Assembly (NCBI GenBank): GCA_040379385.1
Contig: JBEILF010000016.1
Coordinates: 1 to 28,065 of the forward strand
DNA length: 28,065 nucleotides
From: UKL13-2 sp040379385
GTDB taxonomy: Bacteria; Pseudomonadota; Gammaproteobacteria; Burkholderiales; Usitatibacteraceae
Direction: 5' to 3'
Shown: piece by piece, positions 16,181 to 24,492 of the stretch
How positions within the stretch are numbered: position 1 is the stretch's first letter
Layout: each line of letters opens with the position of its first letter
Notes under the pieces: model-generated
The model's database searches: none
Told to the model about the DNA's origin: nothing
What the model saw: the letters and a program-made list of their open reading frames with translations, nothing else
Made by a program: the position numbers and the translations under genes

Positions 16181-18244
16181 TTATTTCGCTGCCAGTTTGA
16201 CCACTTCGTCGATGACGCGGTCAACGTCGGCATCGGTTAATCTCAGGTGAAGTGGCAGTGAAATGATTTCCTCCGACGCCAGTCGCGCCCTAGGACACGT
16301 GCCGTCGCCGTAGGAAAACATGCGGTACAAGGTGTTGTCCCGATAGTGTACGCCGGGGAAGATGTCCGCCTGATTCAATGCTTCCATCAACTCATCGCGA
16401 TTATTGACACGTATTTGAAACAGATGCGTTGCCGATTCGCAGGAAGGTGGGACGGGAATGGTGCGAATGTTTGAATGTGGTGCAAAACCGGCGCGGTAGC
16501 GGCTGGCAATCTCGCGTCGGCGTGCATTGTCCTCGTCGAGATACCTCAGTTGGACTAACGCAATCGCGGCCATGATCGAATTGCCGTGGTATTTGTAGCC
16601 GACATATTCGACGTCGTACTTCCAATTGTAGCTTCCCTGGGAAGCGGCGCGTGCGTAAGTGTCTTTATTAATACCCAGCCAGGTCAGCTTTCGCGCAACT
16701 TCGTCGTCGCCCGCATCCCTGAAACAGACCATACCTGCATCGGCGGTCGGCAAGTTTTTCAACGCCTGATAACTGAATACTGTCACATCGGCATCAAACC
16801 CAACATGTTTCATTTGACCGCCATCCTTCATACGCGTTCCGGACATGTGTGCGGCGTCGAGAATAATCGCTAGTCCCCGTTCGCGGCACAACTTCACCAC
16901 CTCGTCATATTGGCCGGGATTGCCACCCATACCAACAAACATCACCGCCCGCGTTTTTGGCGTGATCTTGGCAGTCACATCTGCCGCGTCGAGACAAAGA
17001 AATTCATCAACATCCGCAAACACGGGCTTCATCTTCGCGTACAAAATCGTGTGGCTGTCTGAGACAAACGTGAGCGGTGTGGTGATCACTTCGTCGCCAT
17101 CAGCCCAGCCGTGTTTGCGCTTTAGTACCTCAACGGCAAGGTGTAGGCCAACGGTTGCCGAATTCAAGAAGTGCGCATGTGGAAGCCCAGTGTAGCGCTT
17201 CCACGCCTCCTCGAACGTCACCGTCTTGTATCCCAATCCAGTCCAACCCCTCTCAAGGAATTCGCGAATCTCGGCCAGACACTCATCGACGCGGAAAGTC
17301 GGTACGAACACCTGCACTGGCGGCAGTTTTGGTGTGACCGCAATTTCTTCTGTGAGTGTCGTGCGCTCTGTGATGCAGTCGGCAAGCTGCGTCTGCCAGT
17401 CGCGCGTAACAATGCCTGCGGCTTCCAGTTTTTTGTGCGACAACACTGAGTAAGCCGGACGCTTCGCTGGCGCGTTGTACTGCGCGCTGCTGATCGCATC
17501 AACTTGTTTGATCTTGCGTCCGGCATCGTGCGTGTTGGAAATTATCGCGTTGGCAAATCCGTGCCACGAGGTCACGCCCGTAGCAGTGACGTGGTAGATG
17601 CCGTTCGGAATCCGCAGTGAAATTTCTGCTACATTGATTTGCACCATTTGCTGCGTAGCGACGGCGACATCACGTACCCAAGTCGGTGAACCGAGCTGGT
17701 CGTTGACAACCTTTAACTCACTTCGCTCACGCGCCAAGCGCAGCATCGTGAGCATGAAATTGTGTCGGCGGTTTGAATACAGCCAGGCGGTGCGCAGAAT
17801 CAGGTAGTGCTTGGCGATACTCGCAATCGCAAGCTCTCCAGCCAACTTGGTTCGGCCGTAAACATTTTGCGGATGCACCGGATCGGTCTCGCGATAGGGC
17901 ACCTTGCCATCACCGGAAAAGACATAATCAGTCGAGTAATGAATAAGCGCGGCACCAACACGGTTAGCCTCCTCCGCGAGGAGCGCCGGCGCAATACCAT
18001 TGACCTGCATCGCAACCACAGCGTCACTCTCGGCTTGATCAACCGCCGTATAAGCAGCGGCGTTGATGATCAGTGCGGGCTGGAGTTCACGCACCTTGGC
18101 ACGAATCTGGTCGAGTTTTGTGAGGTCGAGTTGTGTGCGGTCCAGCGCAACCACTCGCACATCGCGCGCGCCAGCAAACAGTCCGGCCAGCTCATAACCT
18201 AGCTGGCCGTTTTTTCCGGTGATCAGTACTAGAGGCTTGGACAT
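16181..18244 (-). CDS. rfbD: Fusion: dTDP-4-dehydrorhamnose reductase (RfbD) + DegT-type sugar aminotransferase
   Basis: 687 residues, two complete enzymes in one frame. Residues 1-295 are RfbD/RmlD: NAD(P)-binding GKNGQLG (10-16), STDYVFSGDGK (104-114), catalytic Y129-x3-K133 (YGRTK), and SPTWVRDVA. It makes dTDP-L-rhamnose from dTDP-4-keto-L-rhamnose. After a linker of about 15 residues, residues 311-687 are a PLP-dependent DegT/DnrJ/EryC1/StrS aminotransferase: NSATVGLHLAVE, ITTPLTFVSDSHTI, DAAHMSGT (Asp463), and FSYQALKN with catalytic Lys496. The second half would aminate a 3- or 4-keto sugar nucleotide, most simply dTDP-4-keto-6-deoxyglucose made by the adjacent rfbA/rfbB. Normally these are separate proteins. 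It starts 3 nt after rfbC. No stop or internal start marks the junction. Confidence 0.93.
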   Translation of the reverse strand: MSKPLVLITGKNGQLGYELAGLFAGARDVRVVALDRTQLDLTKLDQIRAKVRELQPALIINAAAYTAVDQAESDAVVAMQVNGIAPALLAEEANRVGAALIHYSTDYVFSGDGKVPYRETDPVHPQNVYGRTKLAGELAIASIAKHYLILRTAWLYSNRRHNFMLTMLRLARERSELKVVNDQLGSPTWVRDVAVATQQMVQINVAEISLRIPNGIYHVTATGVTSWHGFANAIISNTHDAGRKIKQVDAISSAQYNAPAKRPAYSVLSHKKLEAAGIVTRDWQTQLADCITERTTLTEEIAVTPKLPPVQVFVPTFRVDECLAEIREFLERGWTGLGYKTVTFEEAWKRYTGLPHAHFLNSATVGLHLAVEVLKRKHGWADGDEVITTPLTFVSDSHTILYAKMKPVFADVDEFLCLDAADVTAKITPKTRAVMFVGMGGNPGQYDEVVKLCRERGLAIILDAAHMSGTRMKDGGQMKHVGFDADVTVFSYQALKNLPTADAGMVCFRDAGDDEVARKLTWLGINKDTYARAASQGSYNWKYDVEYVGYKYHGNSIMAAIALVQLRYLDEDNARRREIASRYRAGFAPHSNIRTIPVPPSCESATHLFQIRVNNRDELMEALNQADIFPGVHYRDNTLYRMFSYGDGTCPRARLASEEIISLPLHLRLTDADVDRVIDEVVKLAAK

Positions 18245-18247
18245 CGG

Positions 18248-18799
18248 TCAGGCAAACGTTTCGGCATCAGCCAGCAAGCGCGCATTTGCATCCGCCGCTT
18301 TGAGCTGAGGCATTTCACCCGCCGCCAACGGCCACGGTACATTGATGTGCGGGTCATTCCAGCGAAGACTGCGCTCATGTTGCGGCGCGTAATAGTCTGT
18401 TGTTTTATACAAGAATTCGGCACTATCCGAAGTCACCAAGAACCCATGCGCAAACCCCGGGGGCACCCACAGCATGCGCCTGTTTTCTGCCGATAGTGTG
18501 GCACAAACATGGCGACCGAATGTCGGCGACGTGCGACGCAAATCCACCACCACATCGAAAACCTCGCCAGCAACAACACGAACTAGCTTTCCTTGCGGCC
18601 GTAGGACTTGATAGTGCAAACCGCGTAACACGCCGCGCACACTCTTTGAATGGTTATCTTGGACGAACGTGGCAGCGATGCCCGTCAACTCGGTGAAGCG
18701 TCTTTCATTGTAACTCTCGAAAAAAAATCCGCGTGCGTCGCCATACACGGTTGGCTCGATAATTTTAACGTCGGCGATTTCAGTGTCGATCAATCGCAT
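18248..18799 (-). CDS. rfbC: dTDP-4-dehydrorhamnose 3,5-epimerase
   Basis: 183 residues, cupin-fold RmlC. Conserved DARGFFFESYNERRF, QDNHSKS, RGLHYQ with catalytic His62, FDVVVDLRRTSPTFG, WVPPGFAHGF, and FLYKTTDYY with the catalytic-site Tyr near 131. It epimerises dTDP-4-keto-6-deoxy-D-glucose at C3 and C5 to the L-lyxo keto sugar used by RfbD. It joins rfbA by a TAATG overlap and is followed 3 nt later by the rfbD fusion. Full length. Confidence 0.97.
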   Translation of the reverse strand: MRLIDTEIADVKIIEPTVYGDARGFFFESYNERRFTELTGIAATFVQDNHSKSVRGVLRGLHYQVLRPQGKLVRVVAGEVFDVVVDLRRTSPTFGRHVCATLSAENRRMLWVPPGFAHGFLVTSDSAEFLYKTTDYYAPQHERSLRWNDPHINVPWPLAAGEMPQLKAADANARLLADAETFA

Positions 18800-19683
18800 T
18801 AGTAGGGCACCTCCGACAGCATGCGCTTCAAATACTGTCCGTATTCATTCTTGATCATCGGTTGCGCCAGCACTTCCACATCAGCCGCGCCAATCCAACC
18901 CTGCCGATAGGCAATTTCTTCAGGACATGCGACCTTAAGCCCTTGTCGGCGTTCGATTGTCTCAATGTATTGCGACGCCTCCAACAAAGACTCGTGTGTG
19001 CCTGTGTCAAGCCACGCCATACCGCGTCCCATGTTCTCGCAGTTCAACGCTTGTCGCTCAAGATACAGCCGATTCAGGTCTGTGATCTCCAACTCACCAC
19101 GCTTGGAAGGTTTGAGTGATTTGGCAAGCTCACACACGTGCTGGTCGTAAAAATAAACCCCCGTCACGGCATAGCGCGACTTCGGCTGCGCGGGTTTTTC
19201 CTCGAGTGAAACTACCCGCCCGTCACGATCAAACTCAGCGACCCCGTAGCGCTCGGGATCAGTGACCGGATAGGTAAAAACGGTCGCCCCGCTCGTTCGC
19301 GCAGAGGCGCGTCGGAGCATGGCTGTCAGTTCGTGTCCATAAAAAATGTTGTCGCCCAAAATCAGCGCAGAATTCGAGTCGCCAACAAAGGACTCGCCGA
19401 TCAAAAACGCTTGGGCGAGACCATCTGGAGATGGCTGCACTGCATAGGAAAGTGACAGGCCCCACTTGTTGCCATCCCCAAGTAGCTCTTGAAATCTCGG
19501 TGTGTCCTGCGGTGTGGAGATGATGAGAATGTCGCGAATGCCCGCTAGCATCAAGGTCGTCAGCGGGTAATACACCATCGGCTTATCGTAGATGGGCAAC
19601 AGCTGCTTTGACACCACTTGCGTGACGGGATAGAGCCGTGTTCCACTGCCTCCTGCCAAGATAATTCCTTTTCGCACGCTCAC
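18799..19683 (-). CDS. rfbA: Glucose-1-phosphate thymidylyltransferase
   Basis: 294 residues, standard length for RmlA. Starts RKGIILAGGSGTRLYPVT with the nucleotidyltransferase signature, then SKQLLPIYDKPMVYYPL, ILGDNIFYG, EEKPAQPKSRYAVTGVYFYD, and GMAWLDTGTHESLLEAS. It forms dTDP-glucose from glucose-1-phosphate and dTTP, the entry step for both the rhamnose and the amino-sugar branches. The start is a GTG overlapping the rfbB stop (GTGA). Confidence 0.97.
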   Translation of the reverse strand: MSVRKGIILAGGSGTRLYPVTQVVSKQLLPIYDKPMVYYPLTTLMLAGIRDILIISTPQDTPRFQELLGDGNKWGLSLSYAVQPSPDGLAQAFLIGESFVGDSNSALILGDNIFYGHELTAMLRRASARTSGATVFTYPVTDPERYGVAEFDRDGRVVSLEEKPAQPKSRYAVTGVYFYDQHVCELAKSLKPSKRGELEITDLNRLYLERQALNCENMGRGMAWLDTGTHESLLEASQYIETIERRQGLKVACPEEIAYRQGWIGAADVEVLAQPMIKNEYGQYLKRMLSEVPY

Positions 19684-20747
19684 GCCGCAGCCTTTCCATA
19701 TTGTTTTTCAACCCAATGGCGGTACTCACCACTCGCGACGGCCGCTACCCACGCACCATTCGCCAAGTACCACTCGACGGTCTTGCGGACGCCGGATTCA
19801 AAGTTTTCTTTAGCGCGCCAGCCCAATTCGTTTTCCAATTTTGTTGCGTCGATTGCGTACCGGCGATCATGACCGGGACGATCCCGTACGTAGGTGATCT
19901 GCGTGCGGTAACTTTGCCCATCAGCGCGGGGCGATAGTTCATCGAGCAGATCACACAGCGTATGAACCACGTCGAGATTAGTGCGTTCGTTATGTCCGCC
20001 AATGTTGTACGTCTCACCGATTCGACCGTTACTTAGCACGGTCCGAATTGCGGTGCAATGGTCTGTCACATAAAGCCAGTCACGTACATTCTTCCCGTCG
20101 CCGTACACCGGCAAGCTCTTGCCCGCCAATGCATGGCTAATCATGAGAGGAATCAGCTTTTCCGGGAAGTGATACGGCCCGTAGTTATTGGAGCAGTTTG
20201 TTGTGAGGGTGGGTAGGCCATGCGTATGGTGCGCGGCGCGTACGAGATGGTCTGACGCCGCTTTGGAGGCCGAGTAAGGACTATTCGGCGCGTAGGCGTG
20301 TGTCTCGGTGAAGGCAGGCTCGTCAAAGTCTAATGAGCCGTACACTTCATCGGTGCTGACGTGCAGGAAGCGGAACGCCGCCTTATCCGATTCCTCGAGT
20401 CCGACCCAGTAACCACGCGCGGATTCAATCAGGCGAAAGGTGCCGACAATGTTAGTTTCGATAAATTCTGCCGCACCATGGATTGAGCGATCAACGTGGC
20501 TCTCCGCAGCGAAGTTGATGATCGCGCGCGGTTTGGCCTCCGCCAACAAACGGTCAACCAGCTCGCGGTCACCAATATCGCCTTTCACAAAGCGGTAACG
20601 AGGATTGCTAGACACGTCAGCCAACGACTGCAAATTGCCCGCATACGTCAGCTTGTCAAGATTAACAACGCCCTCTTGCTCGGTGGCGAGCCATTGCCGG
20701 ATAAAGTTCGAACCAATAAAACCTGCACCGCCTGTAACGATGATCAT
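19680..20747 (-). CDS. rfbB: dTDP-glucose 4,6-dehydratase
   Basis: 355 residues, extended short-chain dehydrogenase. NAD-binding GGAGFIGS (6-13), active-site STDEVYG (Thr132, Asp133, Glu134), catalytic Tyr158 and Lys162 (YSASK), NCSNNYGPYHFPEKLIPL, and YGDGKNVRDWLYV. It makes dTDP-4-keto-6-deoxyglucose, the shared precursor for RfbC/RfbD and, probably, for the fused aminotransferase. First gene of the glycan operon; a promoter candidate precedes it and the GT2 gene lies about 98 nt upstream. Confidence 0.97.
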   Translation of the reverse strand: MIIVTGGAGFIGSNFIRQWLATEQEGVVNLDKLTYAGNLQSLADVSSNPRYRFVKGDIGDRELVDRLLAEAKPRAIINFAAESHVDRSIHGAAEFIETNIVGTFRLIESARGYWVGLEESDKAAFRFLHVSTDEVYGSLDFDEPAFTETHAYAPNSPYSASKAASDHLVRAAHHTHGLPTLTTNCSNNYGPYHFPEKLIPLMISHALAGKSLPVYGDGKNVRDWLYVTDHCTAIRTVLSNGRIGETYNIGGHNERTNLDVVHTLCDLLDELSPRADGQSYRTQITYVRDRPGHDRRYAIDATKLENELGWRAKENFESGVRKTVEWYLANGAWVAAVASGEYRHWVEKQYGKAAA

Positions 20748-20774
20748 GACGTCCCGTACTTGCCTAAACTTCCC

Positions 20775-20803
20775 ATTTTATCAGCGGCTTTTCATATTGC
20801 GAA
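20775..20803 (-). promoter_or_regulatory. Candidate sigma-70 promoter for rfbB operon
   Basis: On the minus strand: -35 TTCGCA (20798-20803, 4/6 to consensus), a 17-nt spacer, and -10 TAAAAT (20775-20780, 5/6). The predicted start would be about 20 nt before the rfbB ATG at 20747. An 8-bp direct repeat (CGCAATAT, spaced by TTT) overlaps the -35. Confidence 0.45.
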
Positions 20804-20845
20804 AATATTGCGCTGGCCGCATTGGTAACAAAATGCAGGGGTGGG

Positions 20846-21628
20846 TTAGGGCTTTTTATCCAGTTCGATCAATTTTGCGTACTTGGCAAAGGCTGCAAAA
20901 CACCCCACTGCGACATGCGCAAAGCCTGGTCCGCCGTCGAGGAAACCTCGTCTCAGGATGTAGAACTTAACAAATCGCGATAGGGGACTTAAAACCAACT
21001 TCGCGTAACCCGCGCGCACCCCCTGGGCGTACAGCGCTTCTGCATGCAGGGTTGAGTAACGGTTTTGTTTCTGCAAGTAGGTGGCAACGTCTTCGGCCGA
21101 GTCATGCAGGAGGTCGCCTTGCAGGTGTCCAATAGCTTCTGTGGTGATCACCGTTTCGTGGACCGGATCGTTACTCCAACCTGCATACTGGCGATGAAAC
21201 AGCCGGAGCGACCAATCTGGATAACCCTCGCCGTAAGCCAGCCAGCGCCCCAGGAAGCGGTTTCGTCGCGCCATCTTGAAGGCGTGGATGGTGCCAGTGG
21301 CGACCACTTTTCGAATACTCGCTTCAAGCTCGGGCGTAACACGTTCGTCAACGTCCAAGCATAGCACCCAGTCATTGCGGGCGGCAGCCACCGCGAATTG
21401 TTTCTGCTTGCCAAAACCCAACCAAGCTTTCTCAATCACCCGGCAACCGCGCATCTCTGCGATGGCGCGGGTAGCATCCGCCGATCCCGAATCAACTACC
21501 AGCACTTCATCGGCAAAATCAACGCTGTCGATACAATCACCAATCTGGTTGGCGGCGTCCTTGGCGATGATACACACCGATAGTGCGATGTGATCAGTGT
21601 GGACAGCGACGGGGCGGGGTTTGGTCAT
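20846..21628 (-). CDS. GT2 family glycosyltransferase, WaaE/KdtX-like (LPS core)
   Basis: 260 residues. GT-A fold with ALSVCIIAKDAANQIGDCIDS, VLVVDSGSADAT, and the metal-binding DVD of LCLDVDERV (Asp92, Asp94). Then come RRNRFLGRWLAYGEGYPDWSLRLFHR and DPVHETVI, the pattern seen in WaaE/KdtX-like LPS core glycosyltransferases. A weakly hydrophobic C-terminal part may dock to the membrane. It is divergent from waaC with about 104 nt between the two starts, consistent with an inner-core role (known WaaE enzymes add glucose to the first heptose). Exact sugar not determinable here. Confidence 0.87.
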   Translation of the reverse strand: MTKPRPVAVHTDHIALSVCIIAKDAANQIGDCIDSVDFADEVLVVDSGSADATRAIAEMRGCRVIEKAWLGFGKQKQFAVAAARNDWVLCLDVDERVTPELEASIRKVVATGTIHAFKMARRNRFLGRWLAYGEGYPDWSLRLFHRQYAGWSNDPVHETVITTEAIGHLQGDLLHDSAEDVATYLQKQNRYSTLHAEALYAQGVRAGYAKLVLSPLSRFVKFYILRRGFLDGGPGFAHVAVGCFAAFAKYAKLIELDKKP

Positions 21629-21720
21629 GGTGGCCGCAGTTTACGCGAACCAGGTTGACCCGGGGTCTGATAGCACAGCATGCGAGATGCTAGGCTACGT
21701 CCGAGCGACGCCCAGACCGT

Positions 21721-21726
21721 TAAAAT
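21721..21726 (+). promoter_or_regulatory. Candidate -10 element for waaC (possible leaderless mRNA)
   Basis: TAAAAT (within GTTAAAATC) ends 6 nt before the waaC ATG at 21733. If used, transcription would begin at or next to the A of the start codon. There is no Shine-Dalgarno sequence upstream of this ATG and no strong -35 at 17 nt. Tentative. Confidence 0.3.
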
Positions 21727-21732
21727 CTCAGC

Positions 21733-22725
21733 ATGTCCTCGCCCAAGCGCCTGTTATTGGTAAAACTCTCGTCCCTCGGCGATGTGATTCACAATCTGCC
21801 GGTCGTCACCGACATCCACCGCGCGTTACCTCTGGCAAACATCGAGTGGGCAACTGAAGCGCCGTATGCCGCTCTGGTCGGGCTCCACCCGGCAATTCAC
21901 GCCGTGCTACCGGTGCATTTACGGGCACTCAAGTCGCGCTGGTACGACCCGGCTACGTGGAGTCAGTTTTTCGACGATAAGCAAGAAATCGCCAACCGCC
22001 GCTTCGATCTTGTCATAGATTCGCAGGGCCTTACCAAGAGCGCCGTCGTCGCCAGTTGGGCCGACGGCGAGATTGCAGGCTACGACCGCGACAGTATTCG
22101 CGAGCCGCTTGCGAGTCGTTGGTATCAGCGTCGTTACGCAATTTCGAAGGAGATGCATGCGGTTGAACGTAATCGTGCGCTCGTGGCAGCGGCGCTCGGC
22201 TACCAACCACACTGGCCATGCGACTACGGGCTGCCGACGACTTGGCCCTTGCCTACCGATCTGCCCGCGGGACCGTATGTGGTGTGTTTACATGCGACCA
22301 GCCGCGTCGACAAATATTGGCCGGCAGACTCGTGGATAGAACTTGGCAAGCAGCTCAACAGCCGCGGCATTCACGTTGTATTGCCATCCGGTAGCGCCAG
22401 GGAATTCGCTCAGAGCCAGTATTTGGCCAACCAGCTTGCAGTGGCGACCGCACTGCCTTGCAAACCTTTTCCGCAAACCGCAGCCCTACTCTCCCACGCA
22501 CAAGTGGTCGTCGGGGTGGACACCGGCCTCGCACACTTGTCGGTGGCCCTAAAGCGCCCGACCATCGGGCTTTACATCAGCACCAAACCCACCTTAACCG
22601 GACTTTATAGCGGGGGCAAACCGGTGGTGAACCTCGGCGGGGGCAGCCGCGAGAAATCGGGAACAATTGCCGTTGCGGAAGTCATGCAGCACGTCGAGAC
22701 TTTTTTGGGCGGAGTACCCGGCTAG
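21733..22725 (+). CDS. waaC: LPS heptosyltransferase I
   Basis: 330 residues, GT9 family. The N-terminal RLLLVKLSSLGDVIHNLPVVTDI motif is diagnostic for WaaC/WaaF. C-terminal donor-site motifs are CLHATSRVDKYWP, LPSGSAREFAQ, VVGVDTGLAHLSVALKRPTIGLY and STKPTLTGLYS, the last resembling heptosyltransferase I. It transfers the first L-glycero-D-manno-heptose to Kdo of the LPS inner core at the cytoplasmic face. It is coupled to waaA through a TAGTG overlap, so Kdo and first heptose addition are co-expressed. Confidence 0.95.
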   Translation: MSSPKRLLLVKLSSLGDVIHNLPVVTDIHRALPLANIEWATEAPYAALVGLHPAIHAVLPVHLRALKSRWYDPATWSQFFDDKQEIANRRFDLVIDSQGLTKSAVVASWADGEIAGYDRDSIREPLASRWYQRRYAISKEMHAVERNRALVAAALGYQPHWPCDYGLPTTWPLPTDLPAGPYVVCLHATSRVDKYWPADSWIELGKQLNSRGIHVVLPSGSAREFAQSQYLANQLAVATALPCKPFPQTAALLSHAQVVVGVDTGLAHLSVALKRPTIGLYISTKPTLTGLYSGGKPVVNLGGGSREKSGTIAVAEVMQHVETFLGGVPG

Positions 22726-24029
22726 TGCTGCGCTTCGCTTACACATTGTTGCTGCATCTTGCCATTCCGCTGATCCTTTTGCGGTTATGGATGCGAGGGC
22801 GCACCGAATCGGGTTACCGCAAACACATTGTTGAAAGATTCGGTGGAACTGCGCAAGATGGTGGCACCATTGGCTCGCCGGTAAAGCGCATTTGGATTCA
22901 CGCGGTTTCCGTCGGCGAAGTTCGTGCGTCTGCTCCGCTGATCGCTGCCCTTCGAGCGCACTGGCCGGACGCGCAAGTGGTACTGACTTGCATGACACCC
23001 ACAGGGCGGCGAACCGCATCCGATCTTTTCGGCTCAAGCGTGACAGTTTGCTACTTACCCTATGATTTACCGTGGGCTATCTCGCGATTCATCCGCCGCT
23101 GGCAGCCGAAGGTGCTTGTCATCATGGAAACTGAGCTGTGGCCAAATCTGCTCGCGGCGTGCACTTCACACCATATTTCCGCATTTCTCGCGAACGCCAG
23201 ATTATCGGAAAAATCGTACCTGGGCTATGCCGCTTATGCACCGTTATGTGCGCTCACCAAGCAGGCGTTCGGTCAATTCCATACGGTCATGGCGCAATCT
23301 GAGGCCGATGCGGTGCGTTTGCGCCATCTCGGTTCCAACAATACCGTGGTTACCGGCAACGTGAAGTTCGATGTAGGTGTTTTGCCCGCGTTGGTCGCAC
23401 AAGGCGTCGAGTGGCGCGCGCCATTTACATCAACTGGACGGCATGTCATCTTAGTGGCGAGTACGCGTGAGCACGAAGAGGCAGCATTGCTTGACGCTTT
23501 TTTGCGCCAATTCGTCGAGTTTGCCCAACATGGCAGACGCCCGCTGTTGGTCGTCGTGCCACGTCACCCCTCGCGTTTTGACGATGTGGCGTCGCGGATT
23601 GCGGCGCGCAGGCTATCGCTAGCTCGTCGTAGTCAGGTCACCCCTCCGCCTGCCGACATTGATGTCTGGTTGGGTGATTCAATGGGCGAATTGCAAGCGT
23701 ACTACGCGATGAGCGACTTGGCCATCATCGGCGGAAGTTTTCAGCCGTTGGGCGGACACAACTTAATCGAGGCGGCTGCGCTAGGCAAGCCTGCCATCAT
23801 GGGGCCGTCGATTTTTAACTTTGCGGAAGCGGTCCGACTCGCGCTTGAAGCGAATGCCATGATCAGCGTTGCGGACGCCGACGCCGCCATGGTTGAGGCC
23901 GCCAAACTTTTTGCCTCACCGGAACGCTTGAAGCAGATGGGGGAAAACGCGCTCCGCTTTGCCCAAGCACATCGTGGGGCCACGAGCCGTACGATGGAAA
24001 TCATCCAGAACACGCTGCTGGAAAAATAA
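22725..24029 (+). CDS. waaA: Kdo transferase (3-deoxy-D-manno-octulosonic acid transferase)
   Basis: 434 residues, GT30. N-terminal membrane anchor (4-22), then WIHAVSVGEVRAS with the catalytic Glu65, LTCMTPTGRRTA, YLPYDLPWAI, VIMETELWPNLL, FLANARLSEKS, and the C-terminal DSMGELQAYYAMSDLAIIGGSFQPLGGHNLIEA and GPSIFNF. It adds Kdo to lipid IVA, the essential start of the LPS core. The start is a GTG overlapping the waaC stop by 1 nt, with GGAG upstream. Whether one or two Kdo are added cannot be read from sequence. Confidence 0.97.
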   Translation: MLRFAYTLLLHLAIPLILLRLWMRGRTESGYRKHIVERFGGTAQDGGTIGSPVKRIWIHAVSVGEVRASAPLIAALRAHWPDAQVVLTCMTPTGRRTASDLFGSSVTVCYLPYDLPWAISRFIRRWQPKVLVIMETELWPNLLAACTSHHISAFLANARLSEKSYLGYAAYAPLCALTKQAFGQFHTVMAQSEADAVRLRHLGSNNTVVTGNVKFDVGVLPALVAQGVEWRAPFTSTGRHVILVASTREHEEAALLDAFLRQFVEFAQHGRRPLLVVVPRHPSRFDDVASRIAARRLSLARRSQVTPPPADIDVWLGDSMGELQAYYAMSDLAIIGGSFQPLGGHNLIEAAALGKPAIMGPSIFNFAEAVRLALEANAMISVADADAAMVEAAKLFASPERLKQMGENALRFAQAHRGATSRTMEIIQNTLLEK

Positions 24030-24087
24030 GAAACCCTTGTATTTACGGGCTATTACAGACGTTTTACGCCGAAGATGCCCGCCAATA

Positions 24088-24273
24088 CTAGCCTGAACAT
24101 TTCATGGCGGCGCGTTAGAATGCGGGCGAGTGGGCGAGTGAGTGAGCGATTTTTGCCTGACCGACCACAGCATCGCGGGTTATGCTTCGGCAGGAAGGCG
24201 GATAACTGCCGTCCAATCGCCCAGAGGCAACGTCCTTCTTAGTAATGGGCGACCCATGAAATATTCAGGCTAG
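24088..24273. mobile_element. MITE-like element, 186 bp with 20-bp terminal inverted repeats
   Basis: CTAGCCTGAACATTTCATGG at 24088-24107 is matched by its inverted complement at 24254-24273 with one mismatch. The outer CTAG occurs at both ends and is itself a palindrome, so it could be a 4-bp target duplication around 16-bp inverted repeats beginning CCTGAA. The inside has no gene. The size, structure and place in a convergent gap suggest a non-autonomous insertion element. The parent transposase family cannot be fixed from here; IS families making 4-bp duplications, such as IS1380, would be tested first. Confidence 0.6.
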
Positions 24274-24396
24274 GGTTTGTTGTTTGGGCGCCTCTATTGA
24301 TGCCGCTAGCAAATATGTTGAATTTCCCCTCTGCCGCGGACAACCACGGGGCTGCGCCGGGTGGGGAGACTATTATCGGAATCACTCGCGCTGAAC

Positions 24397-24422
24397 AAAA
24401 ATGGGGCCCCGCCTACGCGGGG
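24397..24422 (-). terminator. Terminator-like / REP-like hairpin downstream of tolC
   Basis: On the minus strand CCCCGC-GTAG-GCGGGG (24407-24422) is followed by CCCCA and five T residues. This fits a Rho-independent terminator for the tetR-pcm-rhodanese-tolC operon, although the U-run starts 5 nt after the stem. The GC-rich palindrome resembles common REP-type repeats, so it may be both. The rest of the 24030-24492 gap shows the MITE-like element and no gene that I can support. Confidence 0.5.
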
Positions 24423-24492
24423 ACGTGGATGGCTGACATGCTTTTCCGCATTTAGTTGCCGTATCAATAGTAGTTTCTGTCTATTCCTCGAT

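Noticed and set aside
21646..21690. TTGACC as a -35 for waaC
   Set aside because: No acceptable -10 lies 16-18 nt downstream (GCATGC at 17 nt).
24030..24060. Terminator directly after waaA
   Set aside because: CCC...GGG pairing is only about 3-4 bp with no T-run; too weak to call.
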